From an uncultured Eubacteriales bacterium (GTDB lineage Bacteria; Bacillota; Clostridia; Oscillospirales; Acutalibacteraceae): 62,838 nucleotides of DNA. Made by a program: the position numbers and the translations under genes. Positions 51,226 through 60,641 of this stretch are shown piece after piece (the first letter of the stretch is position 1; every line of letters starts with the position of its first letter). The DNA is taken from positions 1-62,838 of the forward strand of contig ONBJ01000001.1 in NCBI GenBank assembly GCA_900316025.1, written 5' to 3'. The notes beneath the pieces were generated by a model. It searched no databases, was not told the origin of the DNA, and saw only the letters and a list, made by a program, of their open reading frames with translations.

Positions 51226-53826
51226 CTATTTCACCATATTATAAGTAACATTTAAAAATTTTACGGCTTCCGTACCGACAACAGCCTTATCCGAAAATAC
51301 TCCGCTTATAACAGTACCGTCACCGCAGTATATGACACCGCTGCCCGATGCAATACCGTTCAGGAAAGAACCTGTATACCTGTGGTCGGAATAAAGTATA
51401 GTTCCTTTTCCGCACGGAATGCCGTCCTTGAGCTGTCCTGAGTATACTCCCGAAAGCATAGGCTGTTCAACGACAAATTCTCTTGCCTGTCGGAATTTTT
51501 CGTATTCGGTATCTTTAAGCTTTGAAATATATTCAAGTTCGGGCATTTCTCTCAGTGAAACCTTCATACTTTTCAGCGGCTCTCCGTTTTTGAAAATACC
51601 CTCAAAGAGTTTTTCGCCGTATTCGGTAAAGGTACAGCCCATACCCGACCTTAAATCTCCTTTTACGTTTCCGTCATATATTACGCTCATACCGTCCTTT
51701 GAGTATTCCCTCATATATTCGCATTCGCCGTTTTTATAGATACACTCCTTTATAAGAATACCGTCCTTGATAACGTTTATACGTCCGTCGGGAGAACCCT
51801 CGGAAAAAGAACCTGCCATAGAAATACCGTTTTCAAGCTTGAGCAGACCCGCTCCGCTGTACTTACCGTTTTTCCACATTCCGGAATAGACTTCCCTGCC
51901 GTTTTCATAGCTTATTCCGAAATCTGAAAATATATCATTCTCAAATGTACCCATATACACACATTCGCCGTTCTGATAAAGTCTGCCTGTTCCTGACCTT
52001 ACCCCCTCAGAAAGCTGTCCGTCATACACTTTAACTCCGTTACTGTAGCATATTCCGCTGCCGTCAGGTTTATTATTCAGAACCGTTCCGCTGTAATTAA
52101 TCATACCGTTTTCATCGTATACGGTTATTTTTCCCTTTGCCTGACCGTTTGTAAATTTACCGTCGCTGTAGCTTCCGTCATCGTTATACAGCCTGCCGTC
52201 ACCGTTATAAAGTCCTTTTTTCCAGCTTCCTGTATATATGGTTGCTCCCGAAGAGTTTTTCAGCTCTCCCCTGCCCGACGGCATTCCTGCAAGAAATTCT
52301 CCTGTATATACATTTCCGTTTTCGTATATGAGCATACCGTTTCCGCTGTAAAGATTGCGTCTGAACTCGCCCTTATATTTTATGCTTCCGTCCTCATTAA
52401 AAAGAGTTCCTTCTCCGTCCATACTTCCGTTTTTATAGTCGCCGCTGTAGAGAAGTATTCCGTCTGCTGATATTACAGTTCCTTTTTGCTGCTGTTCTCC
52501 GTTTCTGCTTTTAGCTATAAAAATTTCTCCGTTTTCGGGATTGATACTTATTCCTCCCGATTTTTCGCCGTATCTGCTTCCTGCATATACAAGACTTCTG
52601 TTTTTGTCAAATTTTGCAAAGATAAAATTCCTTTCTCCGTCACAGAAATCCGCAACGGTTATACCTCCGTCAACCGCTCTGAATTCTATACCGAAACCGT
52701 TCTTTTTGCCGTCAATGTAGCTGCCTGCATAAGCTATTTTTCCGCTTTTGAAAAATGTTACACCGAAACCGTTCTTTTTATCGTCAAGATATTCTCCCTC
52801 ATAAAGCGTTTTTCCTGAAAGCGTCTGTGTTCTTCCACTGCCAGAACGCTTTCCGTCCGAGGTAAGCTCTCCGAAGTACAATCCTTTTTCTTTTGCGGAT
52901 ATATTTACAATCTTATCCGCAGAAACCGTGTAATCTGTATTTCCGCCTGCAATTCTTTTCTGAGGAATTTCCTCTGTGAAAGAGGCTTCTTCTTCCTCAT
53001 CTTCAGGCTGTTCCTCTGCTTCATTATCATCGGGTTTGACAATAGTTTCTGAAACAGGCAATACCGCCGCTGCCGAATATCCTGTGAATATATCTTCTGT
53101 ATCTGCAAGATTTCGGAAGTCTGTATCTTTATCCAGTGCCGAAATATCAAAATACTGCTTTATTTCCGCATTTGTTACGTTTTCCTCCGATGTTTCCTCG
53201 TCTTCTCCCGAAAGAATGGTTTCCCACTGTTTTTCAAGCTCCTCATCGCCGAAGTAGTACTTTATGTTGTTTACTGTAGCAGATACAGACGGCTGACAAA
53301 GCATAGCTGCCTGCTCAACGTCATATTCGCTGTCCGACATAGGAAGTGCGTAAAGTATCTGAGGAAATGAGGTTTCTCCGTCATAAACGGCTATAGCTGC
53401 TCTGTCATCATTCAGCCACGGCATAAGCGATATTACAGGCTCGCTCTGATTTCTTTCAAAATATTCAGTCTTTTGCCATATGTGGGAATGATTGAAGTAC
53501 ATCTTTTTCCGTATGAAGCCTGACTGCTCCCTGTAAATTATTATATACCCTGCCGGCTCTGCTACTGCTTCTTCGGATAATATTCCATTTTCCAACGCTC
53601 TCCATTTAAGCTTTCCTCTTGCGTCAATACGGTACATATACGAATATCTGCTGCCGTTGACGGAAAATGAAATTTTATCCTTTACCGTTTTTCCTCCGCC
53701 TGCAAAGTATCTGTTTCTTGCGTCTGTAAGTATATCCGCAGGAACGGTGTAAAGTTCTTTTTCATTGTAAAAAACATTGAGATATATACAGGTTTTATCC
53801 AAATCCCGACTATAATTATTTTTCAT
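51226..53826 (-). CDS. Large MORN-repeat protein
   Basis: Cytosolic protein of 866 residues without signal peptide or membrane helix. The first ~220 residues form an unrecognised domain with aromatic strands (SYMYRIDARGKLKWRA), followed by an acidic segment (EDEEEEASFTEE). From about 315 to the end there are roughly twenty MORN-type repeats of 20-23 residues, such as YEGEYLDDKKNGFGVTFF, YSGDYKNGSMDGEGTLFN and YTGEFLAGMPSGRGELKN. In eukaryotes MORN repeats bind membrane lipids or dimerise. Here it leads the operon with mscS and a GT-C-like gene. GGGGAGGAG precedes the ATG. Confidence 0.85.
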   Translation of the reverse strand: MKNNYSRDLDKTCIYLNVFYNEKELYTVPADILTDARNRYFAGGGKTVKDKISFSVNGSRYSYMYRIDARGKLKWRALENGILSEEAVAEPAGYIIIYREQSGFIRKKMYFNHSHIWQKTEYFERNQSEPVISLMPWLNDDRAAIAVYDGETSFPQILYALPMSDSEYDVEQAAMLCQPSVSATVNNIKYYFGDEELEKQWETILSGEDEETSEENVTNAEIKQYFDISALDKDTDFRNLADTEDIFTGYSAAAVLPVSETIVKPDDNEAEEQPEDEEEEASFTEEIPQKRIAGGNTDYTVSADKIVNISAKEKGLYFGELTSDGKRSGSGRTQTLSGKTLYEGEYLDDKKNGFGVTFFKSGKIAYAGSYIDGKKNGFGIEFRAVDGGITVADFCDGERNFIFAKFDKNRSLVYAGSRYGEKSGGISINPENGEIFIAKSRNGEQQQKGTVISADGILLYSGDYKNGSMDGEGTLFNEDGSIKYKGEFRRNLYSGNGMLIYENGNVYTGEFLAGMPSGRGELKNSSGATIYTGSWKKGLYNGDGRLYNDDGSYSDGKFTNGQAKGKITVYDENGMINYSGTVLNNKPDGSGICYSNGVKVYDGQLSEGVRSGTGRLYQNGECVYMGTFENDIFSDFGISYENGREVYSGMWKNGKYSGAGLLKLENGISMAGSFSEGSPDGRINVIKDGILIKECIYKNGECEYMREYSKDGMSVIYDGNVKGDLRSGMGCTFTEYGEKLFEGIFKNGEPLKSMKVSLREMPELEYISKLKDTEYEKFRQAREFVVEQPMLSGVYSGQLKDGIPCGKGTILYSDHRYTGSFLNGIASGSGVIYCGDGTVISGVFSDKAVVGTEAVKFLNVTYNMVK

Positions 53827-53942
53827 TTTTCTCCTCCCCAGACCTACAATAAACCAATTATAATACTACTACATTATTACAAATTTTTCAAGAATTTATA
53901 TGACATCTTGTACGTAAAAGAATAGCCATACCTGAGCGGTGA

Positions 53943-54039
53943 GGCGATTGCAGACGAAAAAAGACTTGTCTTTTTTCGTAAAAAAACGCTTATGCGTTTT
54001 TGCGGCTCGTGGAAAATTCCACGAGCCTCTGCAATCGCC
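53943..54039. repeat. Three-arm cloverleaf repeat, copy 8
   Basis: Outer stem GGCGATTGCAGA (53943-53954) with TCTGCAATCGCC (54028-54039). Arms: CGAAAAAAGAC (53955-53978), an AAAAAACGC arm (about 53980-54003) and GGCTCGTGGAA (54004-54027). It lies between divergent genes, upstream of the dusB promoter. Confidence 0.9.
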
Positions 54040-54083
54040 CCGACTGCGGCGGTTTTATTTGAATTTCATCTTGATTTTTTATC

Positions 54084-54111
54084 TTGACTTTCAGTTTGCG
54101 TATGATATAAT
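54084..54111 (+). promoter_or_regulatory. Sigma-A promoter of dusB
   Basis: TTGACT (54084-54089), 16-bp spacer, perfect TATAAT (54106-54111) with an extended -10 TGA. Confidence 0.8.
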
Positions 54112-54153
54112 AACCGAAAGTCAAAGCATAACTTGGATTTGAGGTTGTTTTTT

Positions 54154-55122
54154 ATGAAGATAGGTAATGTTGCCATAAACGGAATTGTCGGACTTGCTCC
54201 GATGGCAGGAGTTGCCGACAGGGCATTCAGGGAAATATGCAGGGAAATGGGAGCCTGCTATGTTGTAAGCGAAATGGTAAGTTCAAAGGGAGTTTCATAT
54301 AAGAATGAACGCTCAACCGAACTTATGGCGGTTTCGGAATATGAACACCCCTGTGCAGTACAGCTTTTCGGAAATGAACCTGATACTATGGCTGTCGCAG
54401 CAAAAACCGCACTGAAATTCAGACCTGATATTCTGGATATAAATATGGGCTGTCCTGCACCCAAGATAGCAGGAAACGGCTGCGGCTGTGCATTGATGAA
54501 AAATCCTGAGCTTTGCGGAGAAATAGTAAAGGCTGTGACAGAAGTTTCAGATATACCCGTAACCGTAAAGATACGAAAAGGATATGATGACGAACATCTT
54601 AATGCTTTGGAAGTAGCTCAGTACTGCGTTGAAAACGGTGCTTCAGCGATAGCAATACACGGCAGAACAGCAAAACAGATGTACAAGCCGTATGCAGACT
54701 GGGAAATAATTGCAAGACTTAAAGAAAAGCTCCCTGTTCCCGTTATAGGAAACGGAGATATTACGGACGGAGTATCAGCAAAGAAAATGCTCGATACTAC
54801 AGGCTGCGATATGGTTCTTGTAGGCAGAGCAAGTCTTGGAAATCCGTGGATATTCAGACAGATTAATGAATATATATTCAGCGGAAAGGATATTATACAG
54901 CCGACCTATGATGAAAGGCTTGAAATGATGGCAAAGCACGTGAAAAAGATATGCACATACAAAGGTGAAAACATAGGTATGAAGGAAGCACGGAAGCATA
55001 TAGCCTATTATCTTAAAGGATTTCACGGAGCGGCAGCTTTCAGGAACGAAGCAGGCAGACTTTGTACTTATGATGACCTGTTAAGACTTATTGAAAATGT
55101 GAGAAAAACTTTTGAATTATAA
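54154..55122 (+). CDS. dusB: tRNA-dihydrouridine synthase, DusB type
   Basis: FMN enzyme of 322 residues reducing uridine in tRNA D-loops. LAPMAGVADRAFREICREMGA, QLFGNEPDTM, DINMGCPAPKIAGNGCGCALMKNP (catalytic Cys), VTVKIRKGYDDEH, IHGRTAKQMYKPYADW and IGNGDI are signatures. I chose ATG at 54154, after GAGGTT; an in-frame upstream start at 54133 has no ribosome site. It is transcribed from its own promoter. Confidence 0.94.
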   Translation: MKIGNVAINGIVGLAPMAGVADRAFREICREMGACYVVSEMVSSKGVSYKNERSTELMAVSEYEHPCAVQLFGNEPDTMAVAAKTALKFRPDILDINMGCPAPKIAGNGCGCALMKNPELCGEIVKAVTEVSDIPVTVKIRKGYDDEHLNALEVAQYCVENGASAIAIHGRTAKQMYKPYADWEIIARLKEKLPVPVIGNGDITDGVSAKKMLDTTGCDMVLVGRASLGNPWIFRQINEYIFSGKDIIQPTYDERLEMMAKHVKKICTYKGENIGMKEARKHIAYYLKGFHGAAAFRNEAGRLCTYDDLLRLIENVRKTFEL

Positions 55123-55144
55123 CGCAGGTCAGACAGAGAGAAAA

Positions 55145-55192
55145 CATAAAGTTTAGGTCAAGCCTTTAAAAAGGCTTGACCTAAACTTTATG
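55145..55192. repeat. 23-bp perfect hairpin, partial family-2 repeat
   Basis: CATAAAGTTTAGGTCAAGCC and three more bases (55145-55167) pair perfectly with 55170-55192 across a 2-nt loop. One half equals the left end of the family-2 copy at 60642 and the other half equals the right end of the copy at 16644, so this is the outer flank plus arm A folded on itself. It lies between convergent dusB and LCP genes and may terminate both. Confidence 0.85.
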
Positions 55193-55215
55193 GCTGGTTT
55201 TTACTGATTTCCGGG

Positions 55216-56523
55216 TTAATCTGTGGCTTCTGTGTCTTCTGTTGCGTTCATAGCTTCGGAAACTCCTGAAGTATCTGAAAATCCCGTATAAGACGGCGGC
55301 TCTGTCGGAGGGTCGGTTTCTATTTCGGAATTATTTCTGACAACCGCATCTTCACCAAAAATAAATTTGGCAAGCTGAGTTCTCAGGGTTTGTATATCTG
55401 TAATTTCAAGAACTGACTGAGAAAGTGCATCGGGAGTTTTCTTGAACCAGCTATACTTATAGCAATCTCCTGTAGGAAGTCTGAATTCGCTGATACCATA
55501 GGAAAGATATGTCGGAGAATTTGCAACAAGTGTTGTAATCTCATCTTTTTTAAGGTTTGTGGTGAGCATAGGGCCTATTTCCGCAACAACCTTGACTATC
55601 TCCGTAAAGCTCGCTTTCTTGAACCTGTTCATAAGGGTTCTCATAAGGTTACGCTGTCTTGATGTTCTGTCAAAGTCATTTCCCGATATTACAACTTCGG
55701 GGTGTTCCTCGTCCTGATAGCCTCTGTTGCGTGCATACCACAGAGCCTGTCTGCCGTTGAGGTGTACAAGTCCGGGACTGTCCTTTATTTCGTATCTGTC
55801 TGTTGACTGATTATTTAAATAGGTCTGCCAGTTTATATAGTCAATTTCGTCCTGAGTAAGCTTTATGTCGATACCGTTGAGAGCATCTATTATGCTTTTG
55901 AAGCTTTTAAAATTAACTATGGCATAGCGGTCTATATCAACACCGAAATTTGCTTCAAGTGTCTGAACGGCAAGCTCCGCACCGCCAAGTCTGTATGCTG
56001 CATTCAGCTTATCCATACCGTACTCATTTCCTGCATTGTCATAGTATGGTATATTTACAAGCATATCACGCATAAATGAGGTCATTTTTACCTGCTTGTG
56101 CCTGTTGTCTATGGAAACCATAAGCATAGTATCACTTCTGCCGTACTGCGTATCACTTCCTGCACCCGAATCTTCTCCGAATATCAGTATGTTGAGTATC
56201 ATAGGGTCATTCAGAAGCGTACCGTCAAACAAATCAAGCGACTGCTCGCCGTCTTTTTTTATCTGCGAGGAAATCTTAGTCTTGGAGCTTGAATAGTTAT
56301 TCTTTTCATCTATAGCTTTGAAGCCTATCGTGCCAAGAATGTTATAATAATAAATCATTCCTGTGCCTGACGCAAGAAAAAACACAATAAGAAAGCAAAG
56401 CAGTACATTTTGCCATACAGGTCTTTTACCGCTTGCTTTTCTCATTTCTTTTTTAAGTTGTTTTTTCTCCTTACGTCTGCCCTTTTCGGTGTAAGAAAAT
56501 ATTTCGTTATTGCTTTCCGACAA
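55216..56523 (-). CDS. LytR-CpsA-Psr (LCP) family wall-polymer ligase
   Basis: Membrane enzyme of about 435 residues that attaches teichoic acid or other glycopolymers to peptidoglycan. Basic cytosolic N-terminus, one helix (VLLCFLIVFFLASGTGMIYYY), then the LCP domain with GSDTQYGRSDTMLMVSID, MTSFMRDMLVNIP, KLNAAYRLGG and GRQALWYARNRGYQDE (Arg residues bind the polyprenyl phosphate). Acidic Pro/Thr tail. I prefer TTG at 56521-56523, 10 bp after GGAGG; the GTG three codons earlier overlaps that site. Its gene neighbours make the probable polymer. Confidence 0.9.
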   Translation of the reverse strand: MSESNNEIFSYTEKGRRKEKKQLKKEMRKASGKRPVWQNVLLCFLIVFFLASGTGMIYYYNILGTIGFKAIDEKNNYSSSKTKISSQIKKDGEQSLDLFDGTLLNDPMILNILIFGEDSGAGSDTQYGRSDTMLMVSIDNRHKQVKMTSFMRDMLVNIPYYDNAGNEYGMDKLNAAYRLGGAELAVQTLEANFGVDIDRYAIVNFKSFKSIIDALNGIDIKLTQDEIDYINWQTYLNNQSTDRYEIKDSPGLVHLNGRQALWYARNRGYQDEEHPEVVISGNDFDRTSRQRNLMRTLMNRFKKASFTEIVKVVAEIGPMLTTNLKKDEITTLVANSPTYLSYGISEFRLPTGDCYKYSWFKKTPDALSQSVLEITDIQTLRTQLAKFIFGEDAVVRNNSEIETDPPTEPPSYTGFSDTSGVSEAMNATEDTEATD

Positions 56524-56653
56524 AACAGACACTCCTCCTACAGCATTACGGCATAATCCATTTCAGCCTTTATTATTTTATACATCGGTATCTTTAAAAG
56601 TATACCACATACAACGCAAAAAAATAAACATTTTTTACTTAATTTAATTTCAG

Positions 56654-56691
56654 AAAAAGATATTCTGTATGATTAAACAGAATATCTTTTT
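56654..56691. terminator. Terminator of the tarI/tarJ operon
   Basis: AAAAAGATATTCTGT and ACAGAATATCTTTTT form a perfect 15-bp stem around 8 nt, with T-runs on either strand. Confidence 0.85.
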
Positions 56692-56741
56692 TAAGGCTGA
56701 AAAATGTAATCATTTTGCTTTTTTATAAAGAAGTCACGGCT

Positions 56742-57755
56742 TTACAGATTCCACCTGAAAACTGTTTTGAACGGAGTATCCTGGTCTGTTGCGAAAACCC
56801 TGTGAATATCATCTATACTTTTGACTTCTGCATCTTCGTATATAATGCTTCCGAGCCTTCTTCTTATACGCTGGGTCTGCATAAGTGCGACCGCATCTTC
56901 AAAATTCTTCTTACCCGAACGGCTGCTGCCGACAATGGTAAGTCCCTTTTCGAGTATGGTTCTTGTATCTATGGGAATCTGATTTTCACTTACTCCCATA
57001 AGCACCACTGTTCCCTGAGGAAGTATGTGCTTTATAATATTGTTTATTGCATCATAGCTTCCCTCACCGCCGGCACATTCAAAGGCGTGGTCACATCTGT
57101 AATCATCGGGAATATCATAGGCAAGATAAGTTTTGTATACAAACGAAAATCTTGCAAGCTTTCTTGTACGTCTGCCTATAACCGTTATCCTGCTTTCGGG
57201 CAGACGCTCCTTCAGAGTACTGGCAACAACATATGCCAGAGGGCCGTCACCTACTATTGCTATATCTCCCCTGTGGCTGTGGGCAAAATTGAGCATACGG
57301 TCTACAGCGTGTACTGCCACACTGAAAAATTCCGTAATACACGCAATATGCGGCGGTATTCCGTCACAAGGAACTACCCTGTCAGGAATCAAATCCACAA
57401 ATTCACGCATAAACCCGTCATCTGAGCTTGAAAGAAATCTGGAGGCTTCGTCATAATTTTCACATACATAGTTGAGCCTTCGTGACGGCATATTCGGTAT
57501 CATTACAACCTGCTGTCCCGGAGAAAATGTCCCTGTTTTATCCAGCATAACCTCTCCGCAGCACTCATGGATAAGTGCCATAGGGAGCTTCTGACTTAAT
57601 ATTTTCATATCACGCTGTCCCCTGTAGTATCTCTGGTCAGCGTGACATATCGCCATATACTTCGGTCTTACAAGAACCTTGCCTTCCGTATTGACATCAC
57701 AAAGCTTGACGGAAATAAACTGAGGGTTTATAAGCTGATAAACGTAATTAATCAA
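56742..57755 (-). CDS. tarJ: TarJ-like ribulose-5-phosphate reductase (ribitol-5-P dehydrogenase)
   Basis: NADPH enzyme of the medium-chain dehydrogenase family, 337 residues, reducing ribulose-5-P to ribitol-5-P. MINYVYQLINPQF, AICHADQRYYRGQRD, LPMALIHECCGEV, IAIVGDGPLAYVVA (cofactor loop) and FECAGGEGSY match TarJ. The start is TTG, 8 bp after GGAGGT, and lies inside the tarI 3' end (8-bp overlap), so the pair is translationally coupled. With TarI it makes CDP-ribitol. Confidence 0.92.
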   Translation of the reverse strand: MINYVYQLINPQFISVKLCDVNTEGKVLVRPKYMAICHADQRYYRGQRDMKILSQKLPMALIHECCGEVMLDKTGTFSPGQQVVMIPNMPSRRLNYVCENYDEASRFLSSSDDGFMREFVDLIPDRVVPCDGIPPHIACITEFFSVAVHAVDRMLNFAHSHRGDIAIVGDGPLAYVVASTLKERLPESRITVIGRRTRKLARFSFVYKTYLAYDIPDDYRCDHAFECAGGEGSYDAINNIIKHILPQGTVVLMGVSENQIPIDTRTILEKGLTIVGSSRSGKKNFEDAVALMQTQRIRRRLGSIIYEDAEVKSIDDIHRVFATDQDTPFKTVFRWNL

Positions 57756-58461
57756 GACTTATACCTCCGGCTATAACCTCAGCTATTTCATAATCGTTTA
57801 CCGTTGTGATTTTCATATTCAGAACTTCTCCCCTTACAAGCTTTACGGGAATGTTCTTTATAACACATATCTTGCAGGCATCTGTAAGTATTTCCTTTTC
57901 CTCTTTTGTAAGCTGTGCATACGCTTCCTTTAGAAGAGTTATTTTAAATGACTGCGGTGTCTGTCCCTGATACATAAATTCACGGTTGGGAATTTCGGAA
58001 ATAACCGTTCCGTCCTCGGAGCATACTATGGTATCTGTAGCTCTAACAACAGTATCACAAGCTCCGTGTTCTATTGCCGCATCTATATTTTCATCTATTA
58101 TTCTAAGAGTAACAAACGGTCTTACTGCATCGTGAGTTACTATTATATCATCTTCATTAGCACCATAGTCACGGTTTATCTCATCAATTACCCTGAAAAT
58201 TGTATCGTTGCGTGTTTCTCCTCCCGGAGCAAGTCTTACTCTGGGTGTATCTATATCATATTTTTCCAAAAGGTCGTACATATATGACATCCAGTCGGGA
58301 TGTATTCCCAGATATACTGCATGAAATCTCCTGCATGCAAGCATTTTTTCAAGAGTATGAATGATTATAGGCTTTCCCTTAAGCAAAAGGAACTGCTTCG
58401 GCATAGATGAAACGTGCATTCGTGTTCCGCTTCCACCTGCAAGAATTGCTCCGTAAATCAT
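57748..58461 (-). CDS. tarI: TarI-like ribitol-5-phosphate cytidylyltransferase
   Basis: Makes CDP-ribitol from CTP and ribitol-5-P; 237 residues. IspD/TarI superfamily motifs: GAILAGGSGTRMHVSSMPKQFL, IIIHTLEKML, VTHDAVRPFV, FMYQGQTPQSFK, MKITTVNDYEIAE. The coupling to tarJ favours TarI over IspD. AGGAGGTAAC precedes the ATG. The licD gene is 18 bp upstream. Confidence 0.92.
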   Translation of the reverse strand: MIYGAILAGGSGTRMHVSSMPKQFLLLKGKPIIIHTLEKMLACRRFHAVYLGIHPDWMSYMYDLLEKYDIDTPRVRLAPGGETRNDTIFRVIDEINRDYGANEDDIIVTHDAVRPFVTLRIIDENIDAAIEHGACDTVVRATDTIVCSEDGTVISEIPNREFMYQGQTPQSFKITLLKEAYAQLTKEEKEILTDACKICVIKNIPVKLVRGEVLNMKITTVNDYEIAEVIAGGISLD

Positions 58462-58479
58462 ATTGTTACCTCCTAGTTT

Positions 58480-59361
58480 CTAATTCTTTTTCAAAAAAGG
58501 ATTTTTGAAATCATAACAGCTTTCATCGGGATTGCAGTAAACCACATCATGATGCGGTATCTGCTCTTCCTTCGGAGGCAAGTCCATATATTCTCCGAAA
58601 GCTGTCCTTAAATAAACGTCATATCCCTTTGGTATAGGCATTGACATTCCCTCAAATTCCCTGTAAACGGCACTTTCAAACGCTTCCTTGGGATACTCAC
58701 ACTGCATATAGTGAGGGCCTGCACAAAGCTCCGTTATTTTACTGCATTCGCTTACAGGATATTTGCTCATTTGTTTTTCAGCCATACGCCATATCCTGTT
58801 TCTTATTGATTTTCCTCTGAAAATGCCGAGAAGCATTCTGCTTCCGAAAGAAATTATTCCGCCGTGCTTTTCAGGAACTATCTGTGCAAGAAAAAGGGAA
58901 TATATCATCGCCCACATTTTCTGAAGCTTTCTTTTAAATCCGTCAGGACAGCCGTCCAGAGGAAAAACGTCCATAACCAGCCCGTGCGGAATATCAAGAT
59001 GTGCCTGATTAGCCTTTACACACGTTCCGCTGGTATCCACTATGGTTGTAAATATATTTCCCGTGAAGATATTGTCATTTGTCTTTAAGCAAAGGTATCT
59101 TTTATCCTTTGAGTATTTTTCCCACAGTGACGGTAATTTTTCATAATCCTTTCTCGGCATGAATATATCTATATCATCGTCCCACGGTATAAAGCCCTTG
59201 TTTCTGAGCGAACCTATGCAGCAGCCGCCGCAAAAATAAAAAAGCAGATTATGTTCGTCACAAAACTTCTTGAAATAAACAAGTGTTTCAAGCTCTCTGA
59301 GCTGTAGCTTTCTAAGCTGCTGAGGTGTAAATTCCACTTTTTCCATATTTTCACAATGCAA
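58480..59361 (-). CDS. LicD-family phosphotransferase
   Basis: Cytosolic enzyme of 293 residues that moves a phosphoalditol or phosphocholine group from a CDP donor to a glycan. LicD traits: LLFYFCGGCCIGSLRNKGFIPWDDDIDIFMPRKDYEKL and YCNPDESCYDF near the end. Because CDP-ribitol is made by the next two genes, ribitol phosphate is the likeliest group; mammalian fukutin/FKRP are LicD relatives using CDP-ribitol. The TTG at 59359-59361, 7 bp after GAGAGGTG, is chosen; the ATG five codons later has no ribosome site. Confidence 0.88.
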   Translation of the reverse strand: MHCENMEKVEFTPQQLRKLQLRELETLVYFKKFCDEHNLLFYFCGGCCIGSLRNKGFIPWDDDIDIFMPRKDYEKLPSLWEKYSKDKRYLCLKTNDNIFTGNIFTTIVDTSGTCVKANQAHLDIPHGLVMDVFPLDGCPDGFKRKLQKMWAMIYSLFLAQIVPEKHGGIISFGSRMLLGIFRGKSIRNRIWRMAEKQMSKYPVSECSKITELCAGPHYMQCEYPKEAFESAVYREFEGMSMPIPKGYDVYLRTAFGEYMDLPPKEEQIPHHDVVYCNPDESCYDFKNPFLKKN

Positions 59362-59388
59362 CCCGATGCACCTCTCGTATATAAATTT

Positions 59389-60435
59389 TTAATTTCCAAG
59401 ATAATACATTTTAACCTGCTTTATTTTCCGTTTAGCCTTATTGAGCCTGTCCTTTCTTATAGGAAAGTGAATCAGCCCTGCAAGCGTTCCGATACCGTAT
59501 GAAATATGCAGAAGCGGAAAAATAAACGGCAGCAATATAAAATGCTTACGTCTGTCCTTTCTTTTGAAAGCATTGAACGTAATATAAAGGTCAAAAGCTG
59601 CATAACAGGTCAGAAGCAGCGTAAGAAAAAGCGGTATTCCGCAAAAGCAAAGCATCGTACATACTATGAGCGACAAAACAAACGCAAGGGGGACAAAATA
59701 AAACTTTGACAAGCACTTCGGGAATGTCTTTACCGTCATTCCTATCCAGAAGCCGTTGCTGAATTTCTGAACAATCATTTTTCTGAGATTGCTGCGTATA
59801 TACTGATACGAAACAATATCGGGACTACAGCATATCTTATATCCTGCGTTTACTATACGGTAATGAAATTCGTTGTCCTCAGTACGCCCCAGAGCTTCGT
59901 TAAATCCGCCTACCCTTGCAAATACCTCTCTGCGGTATGCACCGTTGAATATGCTGTTTATATACTGCTTTCTTTTCTGTCTGTTCCTGTATTTAGCCAC
60001 ATTCCCGCCGAACATACATTCTTCCGCAGCAAGAAGTGTTTTATCCCAGCCTGTTTTGCTTACGGGAATGTTGGGTCTGCCCCCTCCGCATACATATTCT
60101 CCGCTGAGAATAACCTCTACATTGGAAGCTACAAAATTCTCAGGTATTTTTGCGTGTGCATCTATCTTTATGATTATATTTCCTCTTGTGTGGAGCAAAG
60201 CCGTATTCCAGCCTGCCGCCTGATTGCTTTTCTCGTGGTCTATTATCCTCACCGCAAAAAAATCGCTCTCACGGGCAAATTGCTCCATAATATTCCTTGT
60301 GCGGTCATCTGAGCCGTTGTTTACGAGAACAAGTTCAATTTTTTCATGTTCATACGTCTGCTGCTCTATATCGCTGAACAGGCGAGGCAAAAATCTTTCT
60401 TCATTGTACGCTATAACACACAATGTAACTAACAT
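59389..60435 (-). CDS. GT2 glycosyltransferase with C-terminal membrane helices
   Basis: Family 2 transferase of 348 residues. LCVIAYNEERFLPRLF, LVLVNNGSDDRT, AAGWNTALLHTRGNIIIKIDAHAKI (with DxH in place of DxD), GRTEDNEFHYRI (acid motif ED), then two to three membrane helices (about 250-325). It resembles SuccA/ExoM-type chain enzymes for surface glycans. ATG at 60433-60435 follows AAGGTGG. It leads GT2-licD-tarI-tarJ; the DAH variant in the metal site is seen in related family members. Confidence 0.85.
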   Translation of the reverse strand: MLVTLCVIAYNEERFLPRLFSDIEQQTYEHEKIELVLVNNGSDDRTRNIMEQFARESDFFAVRIIDHEKSNQAAGWNTALLHTRGNIIIKIDAHAKIPENFVASNVEVILSGEYVCGGGRPNIPVSKTGWDKTLLAAEECMFGGNVAKYRNRQKRKQYINSIFNGAYRREVFARVGGFNEALGRTEDNEFHYRIVNAGYKICCSPDIVSYQYIRSNLRKMIVQKFSNGFWIGMTVKTFPKCLSKFYFVPLAFVLSLIVCTMLCFCGIPLFLTLLLTCYAAFDLYITFNAFKRKDRRKHFILLPFIFPLLHISYGIGTLAGLIHFPIRKDRLNKAKRKIKQVKMYYLGN

Positions 60436-60506
60436 ATCAAAGTCCACCTTATAAAAAATACAATCTTATATCTGCACAATCCCTCTGATACTCAATATAG
60501 GGTTAT

Positions 60507-60515
60507 ATTATACCA
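60507..60515 (-). promoter_or_regulatory. Extended -10 promoter of the wall-polymer operon
   Basis: On the minus strand TGGTATAAT is an extended -10 with a perfect TATAAT (60507-60512); no good -35 lies upstream. It is about 72 bp before the GT2 start. Confidence 0.6.
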
Positions 60516-60641
60516 CTGTTTTCGTCAGGAATAAAGTTTTTTTTACCCATTTATAAATTTTTATGAAAACTATATAAATTTAAGCTTATATTGTTGTAAA
60601 CAAACGCAATCGAAATAATCTCACAGTCATAATAAAGAAGT

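Noticed and set aside
57748-58461. IspD (isoprenoid) assignment
   Set aside because: Overlap with tarJ and linkage to licD favour TarI, although the fold is the same.
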